Made by a program: the position numbers and the translations under genes. Below are positions 1 to 14,179 of a DNA stretch of 64,000 bases, in pieces; position 1 is the first letter of the stretch, and each line of letters begins with the position of its first letter. The stretch comes from Sphagnum compactum. Its lineage: Eukaryota; Bryophyta; Sphagnopsida; Sphagnales. The DNA is taken from positions 8,703,863 through 8,767,862 of the forward strand of contig OZ234496.1 of the NCBI GenBank assembly GCA_965153455.1. Direction: 5' to 3'. The notes beneath the pieces are model-generated. The model saw only the letters and a program-made list of their open reading frames with translations. It did not search any database and was not told the DNA's origin.

Positions 1-668
1 ATCCGAGGATTTTGTTTTCTTATGCCATTCGATCTTCAGTGTAGAGGAAGCTTGAGTGTACCCTGTGACTAGGGATTTGCTTCTTCCTCCACAGAGACAA
101 GCTGTCTTAATTAGGTTAGGCTAGTCTGCAGATATGTAGCTGGGAGCAGGCGAACAAGCATGTCTTTTCTTTTGCTGCTGACAAAGCCATCTCCACACAT
201 TAGTATAGCAGAATTATTAGTCTGAGACTCTTGTGGAGATAGGTAGGGCAAAGGGGCAATTAGTCTGCATTCTGTTGCTATTGACTGACAATGTCCAATT
301 TTTAAGACTAGAATCCTGTCCATGCACTATACCATGGATTGCAGCATCTACAGAAAGAAGTACCATCACAGCTAGTCATGTTCACTAGCTACCAATTGAT
401 TGGATGGTAGATATGTTTAAGGCCAGTGCAGATAGCAAGCTCAATAATTGCATCACCACTTGATCACTCTGCTGTTCTATGATTCAGATACTAGGGTTCA
501 TGAAGTATATGCAAGTTTAGACTCTTGTGTGGAAGGCTGTCATGCTCTAATCATCTCTGTGATGGTCTGCTTCATGATGAAGCAGCCAATGCATGTATTG
601 TGAGTTGAGTGGGAACTCTTCCATGCAGACTAATATGTTTCTCAGTAGCATTTGGTTTTGCATTTTAG
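1..668. other. Upstream or intronic sequence 5' of the thiolase exons
   Basis: No coding exon is recognised here. The exon at 669 begins after a plausible acceptor (tttag) but lacks the roughly 40 N-terminal residues every thiolase has, including the usual R-T-P-M-G block. I looked for that block in this stretch and did not find it. The segment is therefore most simply the 3' part of an intron whose upstream exon lies outside the window. The alternative, a truncated gene, cannot be excluded. Confidence 0.5.
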
Positions 669-3064
<2,396 letters not shown>

Positions 3065-3659
3065 GTATGTCACTAGACAAATTTATCTGACTTTGCTATT
3101 GAATGTGAATCTGCAATTTAGTTGTGATCCTTTAGTTTACATGTGCTCAAAGCAAGACCATTATCAAAGTATAATGCAAAATTGAAAATTTGAGGTTAAC
3201 AATGGGGTATAGTTCAGCATCCTTTAAGTACAATGTTAATATTGAAATTGCTTTTGTTGCATGGACAAAAGGTGTGTATATGAATGTATGTGTCAAGAAG
3301 AGTTCTATAAACTTTTGTGTGATGTGTTCATACATTGGATGGTATGGCTGATTTTGTTATGAGATGGTCTTCGTGGAGTGTTTTAATGCTTTGATTGTGA
3401 ACTCTTCCATGCTTAATATATTGTCATTACCATGTGTGGCTTCATTCATCCAAACTCTATAAGGTGGTTCATTAAGGGGTTGTAGTTTTTGGTAGTCAAT
3501 GTTGATTACCCTATGGTGATAACTTTACTACAAATCCATCAACTTTGAATAGTCTTTGAATTGTTATTTGAAAAAGATCATTTGAGGTTATGTTTTATTA
3601 TTCTTCTTTAATCCTATAAATCTTTATTAAAAGGCACACTGTAGATTAAAAAAATGTAC
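3065..3659. other. Thiolase 3' flank
   Basis: AT-rich sequence with no recognisable coding block. It probably contains the 3' UTR and polyadenylation region of the thiolase gene. No strong terminator-like or structural RNA signal was seen. Confidence 0.5.
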
Positions 3660-4360
3660 AAAAGTGAAAGAAAAAGGAAAAGGGAGAAGTTATCGAACGT
3701 CAAGTTGGCTCAAAGTACGTGTCAAAAGCTCTCCATGTCCAAAGTCAATTGTCTATAATAGGTTGGCCATATTTCTATGTCAGAAACCAATGGCCTACAA
3801 TAGATCGGCCGTGGTGATGGGAGGTGTGTTTTGACAGGGTGGAAGTCGAGAAGTAACTAAGCTTACGACTATTGCCTGACTTAAAATGGAGGACGCTTAC
3901 ATCTTTTGTAATGTGATTGAAACTTTTTGATGAAAAGAAGTGACCAAGGTAGAAAGATGAGAGCCCTTTGGCCCTTTCAAGTTCTAAATGGCATTGACAT
4001 AATCATGTAAAAACATATTGGCATGTTTGTGTAAGCAACCAAATATTTCAATTGCTAAAGGGAGGAATTGACCAATGGGGTGTTGATTGTGATAATTCTT
4101 TTCTTTAGCTTGAGTGGCATTGGAGGTAACAAATCCTTGAGTTGCGCAAGATCGATGAAATAAATCCATTTGCATTGGGTCGGCAATGACAATGTTGGCT
4201 AAGGTGTGAATGCAATCTTTGATGAACATAATGTCGGTTCGTCGATGAAAGGAGTTAAATGTGATTGAAAAAACCACATGTAATTATCCACAACCCATAT
4301 GAAAGCTAGCATCTCACGCAATGGCAACAAAGGTGTCACGAATTGCATCATGGGTTCCAG
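3660..4360 (-). mobile_element. Decayed retroelement (reverse-transcriptase-type polyprotein) fragment
   Basis: On the minus strand an open stretch at 3984-4277 carries RRTDIMFIKDCIHTLANIV, then VIADPMQMDLFHRS and FLPLAIEIFGCLH. This resembles a C-terminal region common in plant non-LTR-type retroelement polyproteins. Upstream the same reading continues as GTHDAIRDTFVAIA and is broken by at least two stop codons. Downstream similarity continues weakly towards 3660 with more stops. No intact reverse-transcriptase core, poly(A) tail or target-site duplication was identified. The fragment is inactive and its assignment to a precise clade is uncertain. Confidence 0.5.
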
Positions 4361-7300
4361 TGCACTTGTTGTCATGAACTTTATATAAAAGATGAATATT
4401 CATAAGGTTGATGGGATGTGTGCACACGCATCAAAAGATACCTACAATTGAAGGATGAGGTAGTCCAAGTAATGTACAAAATGTTGTGAAAAATTTGAGG
4501 AAAATAATCAAAAGTTTGGAAAGATTAGTCAAAGTTGTAAACAAAACACCCGCCCTTGGGTTAAAACATGATAAAATTCAAACACAATGGGTTTCAAATA
4601 TCCTATCAGAGAACATGCGAGAAAAGATATGATGGTGTAAACATTTCAAGATGGAATTTTGAAGTTGAATCATTTGTTGCCCGATGAATTATTCAAATGA
4701 AAGAAAACACACACAAGTTAGGGTGATAGACGATCGCATGTTGTTTTAAAGTGTTGTTAGAAAAGTAATGTGTTGTTATCGATTTGTGTTAAAGCTTTAA
4801 GAAGGAAGGATGTTGATCAACCATAAACCTAACACCTATGACTAAAAGATTGAAAGCCCAACTCACTAAATAGGCTAATGGAGCAATGATGGTTATCAAT
4901 ATGAATTCGAAGACACCAAAAATCATTGGGAGCGAAACTTGTTTACGAACTAAAAATCCTTCTAGGCTATCAAAAGATCATGGACCCAAAAAGCATCCAA
5001 ACACTTTAAGGAAGGAAAAACCAAAAAAAATAAAAGTCTCTGTGAAGGTGGAAAATCAAGGTGTGCATCGTAAAAAATACGATGGGCATTACTCGAAACA
5101 ACGAATTATAATTCCAAAGGCTGCCTAAACATCATCCATTCTAAAAAAAAAGTTCACATGTCAAACATACTCTAATATGACATCTTTGATGAGGGATGAT
5201 GTGAAAATTGAAACGCTCAATAAAACCTTCAAAATTGTAATTATTTTCAACGATGTGGTAACTAAAATGGGTGTTGAAGTCTGGTGGGTGACCATGCTAT
5301 GCATTTATGAGGTTGGATAGAAAGACCTATTACACAAAGTTTGTTCTAGAAATGTTCATATGCACATGATACCATTAAAATAGGATCTATGATGTGAATG
5401 TCATCTATAATGGAAGGAAATAGACAAAAGGGAAAATGATTAATTGTAAAACGTAAAGCTTTAAAATGGGCTAAAATGAATAGTGCCCTCCCCCCCCCCC
5501 AAGGATCACCTTGTCAAGTTCCCATTACATATGGAATGATTATGACACCACTTTCACGATTACAATGACTGTAAAACAAGGCAAATTCAAATGCATAAAT
5601 GCACAAACAAAGGGGATGAGTTGTATGATGTCCCCACCTATTGCACAAAGTTCTTAAAATATGACCCCTTTTAACACCAAATTAAATGCGTTTGCCACGT
5701 CTAATTAAAGAACAACCTAGCTGAAATGAAGGTTCAAGGTGCACCTGATGCCATGGATTACTACTTCACAACCACCTTTAATCGCAACTCCAAATTGATG
5801 TTAGGAAAAATGTGTTGCAAAGGCATCGTGAAATTAAAAACATAAAATGCACCTCATGAGTCAATACAATGTTTCCCCCACTACAATAGGATGAACTCCA
5901 CTTAAAGGCTTGGTCATGGTTAAAAAGTTGGTCACTCCAAAGACACGTGTAATTTGGGGTTTGGGGTGGAATGTGACCCTGTGCGATATGAGAACAAAAT
6001 TAAAACAATTAAGAAAATCCACTTGCTGAATCTTCTAAGTGAAAATAATCTTAAAGGTGTTCAAAAACCATCCCAACAGGACCACTTGCTGATAAATGTA
6101 ACATATGTTGTAACGCCAACTTGAAGGAATCAGAAGAAAGCTCAAAGTCCTTGTTTAGCTTATACTCTTCGAAAAAAAGTGAAAAATAGCTATTTGATTT
6201 AAGGTGTAATGCAATGAGAGCTAAAGTGGTGTCAAAGGACGCAAATGCAAGAGAAAATGGCGCCAAAATGCGAACTACTCGAAAACATTCCCCTACACAC
6301 CCAAGACCTAAACTGTGAAACAAATGTTTGTGAATTGAAAGAACATGTTAAAGAAAACAGATTAGACCCAAACTAGTCGCCAAAACTTGGACCTGCAAAA
6401 AAAACTCTTTTTGCAAGTTTTTTTAATCGCATGCTAAAAAATGTTTGAGTCAAATCCATGTTTCCCTATGCCTTGTCGCCCCGCCACAAACAGGCAAAGC
6501 GAAACACCATTGGGATAACAAGTGTCAAATTACCACATTATAAGGGTCCTGCGTTAACTTATCCAATGAAAAAATAAATGTCAATTGTACATCACGTCAT
6601 AAAGCAATGGGGATGCGGTTGTACAATCGAAGATGGCAAAGGCTTAAATGAATGACCTAAAGACATCCAATGGTGAAACCCATGTCCAAACATATGCAAG
6701 CGGGGTGGGAATAAGGGAGGGTATGGAATCGGGATGATCACAAAGGCTTGGATTAGATGAATTGGATGTCTAACAGGAGTGTTGATGACGAATTAACCCT
6801 CGATTAATAAATTGACATTCACAAGTGGGGCAAAAGACTTTAAGTGGAGGTTAAAAGCATGTTGAAGAGATAGGGGTAGGTTGGGGGTATGATCATGGCC
6901 AACTATAGGAATCAATAAAGTGGGAGGGGAAAAATGTCTTAATTGTGCATGATCGATGAGGTTTAGGAAAATGGAAGGTTGGGGCCCCACATTCACAAGA
7001 AGGGTTGGGGGCCAATAAGGGGAACGAGTAGGTGGTGTGTGATTTGTTAGAGTGACTTGTATCTTATGTTATGACTGCAAATCTAATGTTGTTTAAGTCT
7101 GCTACTGTGATTGTGTTAGGCCCATTCGATGAATTCATGGGTGCTTTTGGGTATTTGATTGGAAATACATACAAACTTGAACACCTTAAATTTGTTAGTG
7201 TTTAATGACAAGTAGCCACTTTAAAACATGTAGAAAATAGTTAGGCAAATAACCTACCACTTTCTTTTAAAGAAAACAAATAGTTAAAAGTAAACAATTT

Positions 7301-7569
7301 TATAACATTTTCAAAGTAAACGGTGAAATCAACAAGGGGAAAGGAAACTTTAACACACTTTGCAAAGCAAAAACTTGAGCAAAAACAAAACTCACTTCAT
7401 GCAAAGAACTTCTAAGTACCAAATTACATTACAATCATATCAAAACAAGGATTAAAAAAAAGACCCTTTGAACTTCTTCAAGAGAAGACTTCAAGTCCGT
7501 TAGAAAACGGTGGGGATCCTAAATGAAAATGAAAATCCCTAGAAATCCTCCTTGCCATTGGTTTTTTAG
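4361..7569. other. AT-rich intergenic spacer
   Basis: No gene recognised. Open frames here are short and of biased composition, without family motifs. A run of ten C at about 5491-5500 is the only simple repeat that stands out. The stretch may contain very old transposon DNA beyond recognition by eye. Confidence 0.5.
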
Positions 7570-8180
7570 GTTCTAAAATGTCTTGTTTAAGTTCAAGAGA
7601 TGATGGGCTCAAGGATGATGAAAAAACAATAGGCAATGATGAAAATAAGTTTAGGGATGATGAGAAAACAATGGGTAATGATGGGGATGGTGGGACAATG
7701 GGGGATGTTAAAATTTTTATTTCAAGCAATGAGTGGATGTTGGGGCATGACAAAGGCATCAGATAATGTTAAGGATATGCCAAAGGACACCAAACAAGGG
7801 AGATGCTAAAGGGTGTTGGTTAATGTTGAGAAAACATTAGGGGGTGTTGAGATTTGTTTTTGAGACAATGGGGGGGATGGTGAAGGATAATGGGGAGATT
7901 TCAAGTCACGTCAAATAACACATGAAGGAATGTCAAAGGATGTTGGGCAAAATTGAAAAACCTTTGGGAGATGACAAGCAAAGTTGGGAAAACTTTAAGG
8001 TTGTCAAGCAACATTAGGAAAGCTTTAGAGGATATTGAAAAACTTTGGGAAGATATTAGGCAGCACCAAAGAAAACAATGGGGGACATCAGGAAATAACA
8101 CAAAAAAACCATTAGATAATGTCGAAAAGACACCAAGCAATGTGAGGAAGATAGTAATGGATGATAGGAAATGGTAAGTC
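7570..8180. repeat. Degenerate purine-rich tandem repeat block
   Basis: The plus strand is strongly biased to A and G. It is built from variants of short units such as gatgatgagaaaacaatggg and ggaaagctttagaggatatt, repeated every few tens of bases with drift. Open frames on both strands are by-products of this composition. It looks like an eroded minisatellite or purine-tract expansion, not a gene. Confidence 0.5.
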
Positions 8181-9806
8181 TAAACAAAAATAAAATAAAA
8201 ATCTTTGATAAAAATGTTTTAAGAAAATTATTAGTACTAGGGATGTTTGGAAAGACATTAAGAACATCACTACTACTAGCATAAGGGTGTCCTTCTAGAC
8301 AACCCTAATATTATCTTGACAAGCAAACCCATGTTTTTTTAAACAATCACTAAACTGGGTAAATGTGACTTTTGCACCTTTCAATATTTTCTTGGGTGTG
8401 TGAATGCTTCAAAGATTGAAATGCAACTTAGTTTCAATGAAATTAAATCATGGCAACCCTTATATTTATTCGTGTTAATGGTTCCAAATTCATTACTTTA
8501 AAGGTTAATGTTTAAAATTGGTGTTATAAGCCTTATTTTAATTATGAAATTTTTTGAACATTAATCATTATAAAGTTTTCATTATGAAAAATCATTGGCC
8601 ATTGATGATGATGCATTTGAAAAATGACATCAATTACTGACAAGAATTCAACATGAAATCATGATATATTTAGACTATATTTCATGACTATTTGTTTTTC
8701 AAATTAATGCCATGCATTATGTGCATTGTCATTTCATTAATTTCAATTCGTTATCATAGGCATAACCTTATGTGACAATAAGAAAAACCAAATGGTTGAA
8801 AGGATGGCATATGTGTTGACACCACCTCTTATTAAGGTATTTAAAAAGAAAGTGGGTATACCCATGACATTTCATACAGAAATGGTTGATATTTAATCCC
8901 ATGTGTGTTAAGAAACCAAATAAGAACTAGCATCATAACCTCAAATTAAACCATAAGTTTTATTTACTACCCAGTTATATTTAATGGAACCTTCAACACC
9001 ATGAGAGAAAGGGGCATAACCCCAAATGAAGTCCTAACGCCAGATCTTAAGGGAAATTATACGATTATATTCAATTGTAATTCTTAAAGACATGGTGAAC
9101 ATCACAAGAAATATATTTGTTGCAAATAAAAGGAAGACTTGAAATAAGAAGACAATACTGGAAGTAACCAAACCTATGTATGATTTCTGAAGCACAATTT
9201 TCATATGTGCAAAGAAAACAAGTTGAATAATTGAAAACAGTTGTAAATTCATACTACCAAATTTACATTTGCTTTACCATATTTCTTGTCAAGAATATAA
9301 GGTCCACCACGTTGGTTACTGATGCAATGAAATGTGCAGGTCCAAACCAGTTTTGTGCACGTATACGGTTTTTTCTATGCCCTTTGAATCATGGTCTCTA
9401 AACCCTAAACCTTAATGACTACATGGCTTTGAAGGTAAACCTGCTTCTCCCAGTGGTGCCAGCAGTAGTTCCTCAAGCTATGATTCAATGTGAAACACAT
9501 CCCAATCAAAGAAATGTGGATTAGTTGTGTAAACTCACCTGATCCAAAGTTGATTGAGGTCCATGCCCATGCTGGATTTCTGTGTTGTCAGGTTGCTGCA
9601 CAATGCATGTGATCTGATGAGATGGTTGGTGGTCACCCCTGAATGCTAATGGAATACAGCTTCGTTAGTGACAATAGTCACATAGACAGCCTTGCAATTG
9701 CAGTGTTTCTTGACAGAAATTCAGGCTAAAAACATAAGATTGGTGGTGTGTGTTTTCCATTGAACAAAGAGAAAAAGCTTTACTTTAGAAGAAGGGATGT
9801 TGTTCA
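8181..9806. other. Spacer and 3' flank of the PORR gene
   Basis: AT-rich sequence without recognised coding content. The last few hundred bases before 9807 are more mixed in composition and probably hold the 3' UTR of the minus-strand PORR gene. Confidence 0.45.
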
Positions 9807-11885
9807 CTAGCTGCCAGTGACAGGAGTCTGCACATCTGTCACAGGTGCATTTCTTTGTTTAACTTGCATCAAAGTTGCAAATTTCTCCTTGACTAATACC
9901 AGAGGATGCTTGTCTCGTAAAACACAATCTTGTCGTTGGCCTGGCACATGCATTCCTTCAAACTCATCCCTCAAAAACACAGTGTCACGTGCCCCCTTTC
10001 TGGAGACATAAAAATGCTCGGGATGCCGAATTATCATCCCCCTTAACTGATTTGAAAACTTGAACTCTTTCCGGAAATGGGTGAGATGGTCAACAAGGAT
10101 GCGCTTCTCTAGAGTAAGGGACAAAACTTCTTGAACAGTGAGAACTGCACGCTTCTCTGCCTCTGCAGAGGCTGGATGGAGCTTACTTGCATCCTCATAT
10201 GGTGTTGGAGCTTCAAGCTCATGAAACTTATAGACCACCCACTTATCTTTATTTGAGAGGCGATACCGCTTTGGCAACCGGATCTCCAATCTTGGCACCA
10301 CTTCTGCAAAATTAGTTGCACAGATTTACACAGAGCACAAATCGATCCATTTTCACAGCTCCCTGAACAGCAGACAAATGTACTAATCTGCAGCAATCAA
10401 GAAGCTAACTAGCTGGTGTTCAAATGAAAATCGGATAAAAAACATCACAAAACAACTGAAAGAGGAAAAGAAAAACATCACAGTGGTGAGAGAAGGAGAG
10501 AAGGAAAAAACAAAGAAAACCCCAAACGAAGAGGATGAAGGAGGAAGATCTGAGGAAGAAAAGACTGTGCACGAAATTGTTTTCTGCAAGGACGGAGATT
10601 AGAAGAACTTCTGTCACACATGCACGAAACCATGTTCAAAGTCCTCATTGATTCCCTAAACCATGAATTTGAAAGCTGAGACATAAAGAAAGCCATCCTT
10701 CACCATGTTTCATAATGTTACAAAACCTCCACAAAGCATACCTGATGAGCTTTCTTGCATACATTGTTGGAGCTTCTTGTCTGCTGCAGTTACAGCCAAT
10801 TGTTCACTCCATTCAACAAGCTCCAGAAGGGGATCTTCTTCACATCCAGGAATTGTGTCTGGATTCTTGACTACCCTAAAGTATTGAGGATATTCATAGA
10901 CTAAACCTTTCCTGAAATCTGCAGGTAGACCTAAATCTTTTGCAATATGAGCAATCTTTGCAAGTGACAGCTTCCTGGTGCTTGACATCATCAGAAGCTT
11001 CCTTAGTTTCACAATAAGTTCGTCCTGCATTTGTTCTCGGATTGTGCACTCTTGTCTACAAATTGCTTCTGCTTCTGGGGTGAGATGAAACCAAGGTAAC
11101 AATCCTGGTTCCCTCAATTCCACAACCTGAAAGATTGCAGGAAAGGTTTTCAGAAAGGCGATGAATCGCTTCTTGCCTGGTAGTCCGATGTCATCTCTGT
11201 GCTTCCCTAGCTCCAGCAACGTCATGGACCATTCTGGTTGTTGCTTCAGAAGAATGTCTTTGATTCGCAACACAATCTTCAGCTTCTTTTCTCTCTCGAT
11301 GATGTTGTCGTAATCACGCTCCTTGATACGCCGCAGTCTCATGCTGGTCGGACACAACTTGTCTATATGCCACTGCTTGGATATGGATTGTTCCATTTCT
11401 GCCTCTGATTCTTCTGATTCTTGTGCTTCTTGTGCAGCAAAATACTCATACTCCAGCGTTGCTTCCTCTTCTAGTCCTTCTAATGCGGCATTCACAGCTA
11501 CAACACTACTACTATTCCAACGGTATCCACGTGATGGCTGCTCCACATTCCTACCAACAACAACAAGAGGTTCCAAAGTCCGAAACCTGAATCTCCAGTA
11601 GCGAGAATCCATGTGCCTTGTTCCTCCTCCTCCTCCGCCTCCTTGTCTGTGATCGACAGCGTCGAGAGATTGCTTCATCTCTTCCCCAGCTGCATTGCGG
11701 ACATTTACAGAATTGTCGCTCGAAGAAACCAGTCTTCTGTCGTTATGACAGAACTTGCAGCTTTGATTGCCAACTGCTCGTTCATTCAGCAAACGGTGCT
11801 GCTGGTGCTGCAAGAAAAAACTTGCTTCCTGCAAGAGAAAAACTTCCCAAGCGCGCCTCACGCTCCCCTTCACTGCTGTAGCCAT
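9807..11885 (-). CDS. PORR-domain organellar RNA-binding protein
   Basis: PORR (plant organelle RNA recognition, formerly DUF860) proteins bind RNA in chloroplasts or mitochondria and promote group II intron splicing; WTF1, WTF9 and RPD1 are family members. Exon 1 spans 11885 to 10742 and exon 2 spans 10303 to 9807, with a GT/AG intron. Together they make 546 codons plus stop. The ATG at 11885 (gccatgg) is preferred over an in-frame ATG 13 codons upstream, because a GA dinucleotide run lies between them. Residues 1-60 are basic and Ser/Gln-rich, as in a transit peptide. Residues about 130-170 are acidic. The PORR domain starts near residue 175 (DKLCPTSMRLRRI) and continues through GLPGKKRFIAFLKTFPAIFQ, LPWFHLTPEAE and LGLPADFRKGLVYEYPQYF. 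It ends with SLTLEKRILVDHLTHFRKEF and RHPEHFYVSRKG in exon 2. The gene appears intact. Which organelle it serves cannot be decided. Confidence 0.93.
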
Positions 11886-11887
11886 GG

Positions 11888-11907
11888 CTCTCTCTCTCTC
11901 TCTCTCA
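11888..11907. repeat. CT/GA microsatellite in the PORR 5' leader
   Basis: A run of about ten CT dinucleotides (GA on the coding strand) lies immediately 5' of the preferred PORR start codon. GA-rich leaders are common in plant genes. The run would make the 13-residue upstream extension of the frame low-complexity. Confidence 0.85.
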
Positions 11908-12561
11908 TACCACTCCACTTTCAATTACAACAACAAAAAACCACTTGCAACAACAACAGACTGATGAACTCCTCCTCCTCCTCCCGCGCTTCGACTCCAA
12001 CGGCAACACTTGCCCGCGCACATGGAAGAGACTAACACATTTTGGATCGCGCACCTGCACTTGTTCTTCTCCACTCGCACCAACAACAAAACTCCGTAAC
12101 TTTCCAAGTCTCCTGGAAAAAAATTGAGCTGCAAAACACGATCCTTCTTCTCTCATGCCTTCTCCTCTTTCAATCATCTGCGCCTGGACATTGCATAAAA
12201 TGCTGAGAAATTCGACACGGATCATGCATGCAACAGGAGGAGCTCGTTAGGGTTTGCTTCATCACAAGAAGGAAGAGTCGAGATCTTCGAGTGCATTGGA
12301 GGAGCAGGGTTTAGGGCTTTCATCGAGAAGGAGATCCTTGGCTTTCGCATCAGCGATCTCTTGGGTCGCGCACATGATATTGAAAACCTTAGCTTCTGCC
12401 TGCCTGCTCCTTGAAATTCGCTGGCAGAAAGGGAGGCAGGCAAACAAAATGCGCACATGCACACATAGTCTACCCACCTTTTTAGCTGCTCCATCAAATT
12501 TTCTCTCCCTGCCCTCTACGCAATTTCTTAAAAACAAATTTGGCAGTCTTGCCCCAAATCA
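11908..12561. other. PORR upstream region, possibly with trihelix downstream exon
   Basis: Probable promoter and 5' UTR of the PORR gene, more GC-balanced than the surrounding spacers. On the minus strand at about 12262-12380 there is a coding-like stretch including FNIMCATQEIADAKAKDLLL, preceded by an acceptor-like gcaggcag. It could be a downstream exon of the trihelix gene or an upstream ORF of the PORR transcript. I could not decide. Confidence 0.4.
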
Positions 12562-12932
12562 TTAAACATCGCTCAAACCATGGCCATTTGCGCCGGATTC
12601 TCCATGCTCCTGATTCAGTTGATTAAAGTTCTTCCGCATTTTATGTACTTTGGACTGAACTTGAGCCCAAGTGCGCTGAGGGGTAAATGGAAATGCCTCC
12701 TCAATCTCAATAAAATTTCTTGCCACTGCTGCTGTGTCAAGCTGTTCATGCTATTGGCAAGAAACTTCTCCTCAAACAAATCCATCAACAATGATGTAGA
12801 ACCATCTTTCCAATCTCTCTTGGATTTGGGTGGAGCTGGAGGTGCTGTGTGAGGCACAATGGACAAGGGAAGTGAAGAGCTTGAACCCATCATCATCTGG
12901 GTCAGGAAACTTGGCTCTTGAGAAGGTTCCAT
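12562..12932 (-). pseudogene. Trihelix (SANT/MYB-like) transcription factor fragment with frameshift
   Basis: Trihelix factors bind GT-type promoter elements through three helices marked by conserved Trp residues. From the ATG at 12932, an N-terminal Ser/Pro-rich segment leads into KRDWKDGSTSLLMDLFEEKF and LTQQQWQEI, matching helices 1 and 2. The same frame then degrades. In another minus-strand frame, starting near 12715, the sequence resumes as IEEAFPFTPQRTWAQVQSKV and HKMRKNFNQLNQEHGE, matching helix 3, and ends at a stop at 12562-12564. The switch falls near an AAAA/TTTT run at about 12708-12716, consistent with a one-base indel. The gene is broken as read, unless a tiny intron or an assembly error explains it. 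Length is about 123 codons, short for the family, so a C-terminal part may be missing. Confidence 0.65.
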
Positions 12933-12951
12933 GGTCAGAAAGACCTAAAAA

Positions 12952-13079
12952 AATGTGATTCAAAGAATTTTTTTGAGAAACACAGTGCTTGTATTGTGTG
13001 CAGTGAGAAAGACAGAAGAAAATGTGATTCAAAGAAAAAATTGAGAAACACAGTGCTGGTATTATGTGCAGTGAGAAAA
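12952..13079. repeat. Two-copy tandem repeat, period about 69
   Basis: Two near-identical copies begin with aatgtgattcaaagaa at 12952 and 13021. Both continue through gagaaacacagtgct and gtgtgcagtgagaaa or its variant. They lie just upstream of the trihelix start codon and could sit in its promoter or leader. Confidence 0.85.
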
Positions 13080-14179
13080 TGGCTATGGAATGCAGGCAGG
13101 TGAGCACGCTGGAGCACGAAGGTGAACGATGAAACTCGTGAGGGACTCGGGCAGAGTGCTAAACGGAGCGCCGCAGTTCGTGGGCAGGCCGGAAGGGGAG
13201 CTACAGTGGCAGGCAGACGTCGGCCGGGTGGGGCCGAGGAGAACGTTGGGATTTTCTGCCTGCCAAGTTTTGTGGCCGATCGCGGGCCGATCTAGTTCTC
13301 GAGCAGCAGTCTGCCGCACTTCTTCTTCCTTCATGTGCGCGACCCGAGATTCTCTCTCTCTATGCACGATTTCTGACGATCCAGTTCCGAGGTTCTCAAT
13401 AGTCACTGATGAGATAGATACTCGCTGATACTGCCTTTGTGTTTTATCTCTTCCATCAACAACTCGTGGATCGAATTGGTATCTTCTGAATCTTCGGTTG
13501 AAGATCGCGCACACCATCGCGCTCGCGCGCAAGAAGGTCTCGTGTGATTCCTGAGACCCCTTTCAGAAAGAAAGCGCTTAGTAACAATAATGTCTTGGAA
13601 GCATCTTGATCGTCATGTCCTCTTCGGTCTCAGCTCGGAAATTCAGATTCTGATTTTTGTCTTGAAGCATTAGGCGTTGTTGTTTGTTGACAAATCTCTG
13701 GAGAAGGAAGCCCCCCCTCCCCAATCCATCTGATGAAGAACACACTGCTGCTATCTATCCATCATCAGTGGGCAAAAGTTTCGGGATCTTGTTGCGATGA
13801 AATTTGGCAATCTACACAACATGATGAGCAGCAACAAATCGACTTCAGCAGGATGTTGTTTGTGCATTCATTATTGTGTCTGAAAAGGAGAAAAATCATC
13901 GTCACGATTGCAGCGGATTCAGAGCTCTTACGCAGATCTTTTCTACAAGGATGCAGATGTCGAGAAACACCTGATCCAAGCTCCACTACACTATAGCTTT
14001 GATCAAGAGGATCCACGCATCTGGAGAGATTCAAGCACATCAGAAGAATGTGCAGCAAGATGATTAGCGAAGAATTCTTCTGTGGCGCCAACAACCGGCT
14101 CCTGAAGAATCTGGTAGTTTTGTGCTCTGGTTTTCCCTTTTGTTTAGGGTTGGTTTTCCTATTGTTTCATGCTTGCTAA
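13080..14179. other. Spacer between trihelix and MRS2 remnants
   Basis: The part at about 13130-13540 is GC-richer than the surroundings and contains a CT run near 13351. It gives long open frames on both strands, but none shows a family motif. It may be promoter or leader sequence of the minus-strand trihelix gene. The remainder up to 14179 shows nothing recognisable. Confidence 0.4.

Noticed and set aside
11613-12035. 140-codon open frame on the plus strand
   Set aside because: Antisense to the 5' part and leader of the well-supported PORR gene; no family motif.
13083-13532. 149-codon open frame on the minus strand
   Set aside because: GC-richer composition keeps several overlapping frames open; no recognisable domain or splice context.
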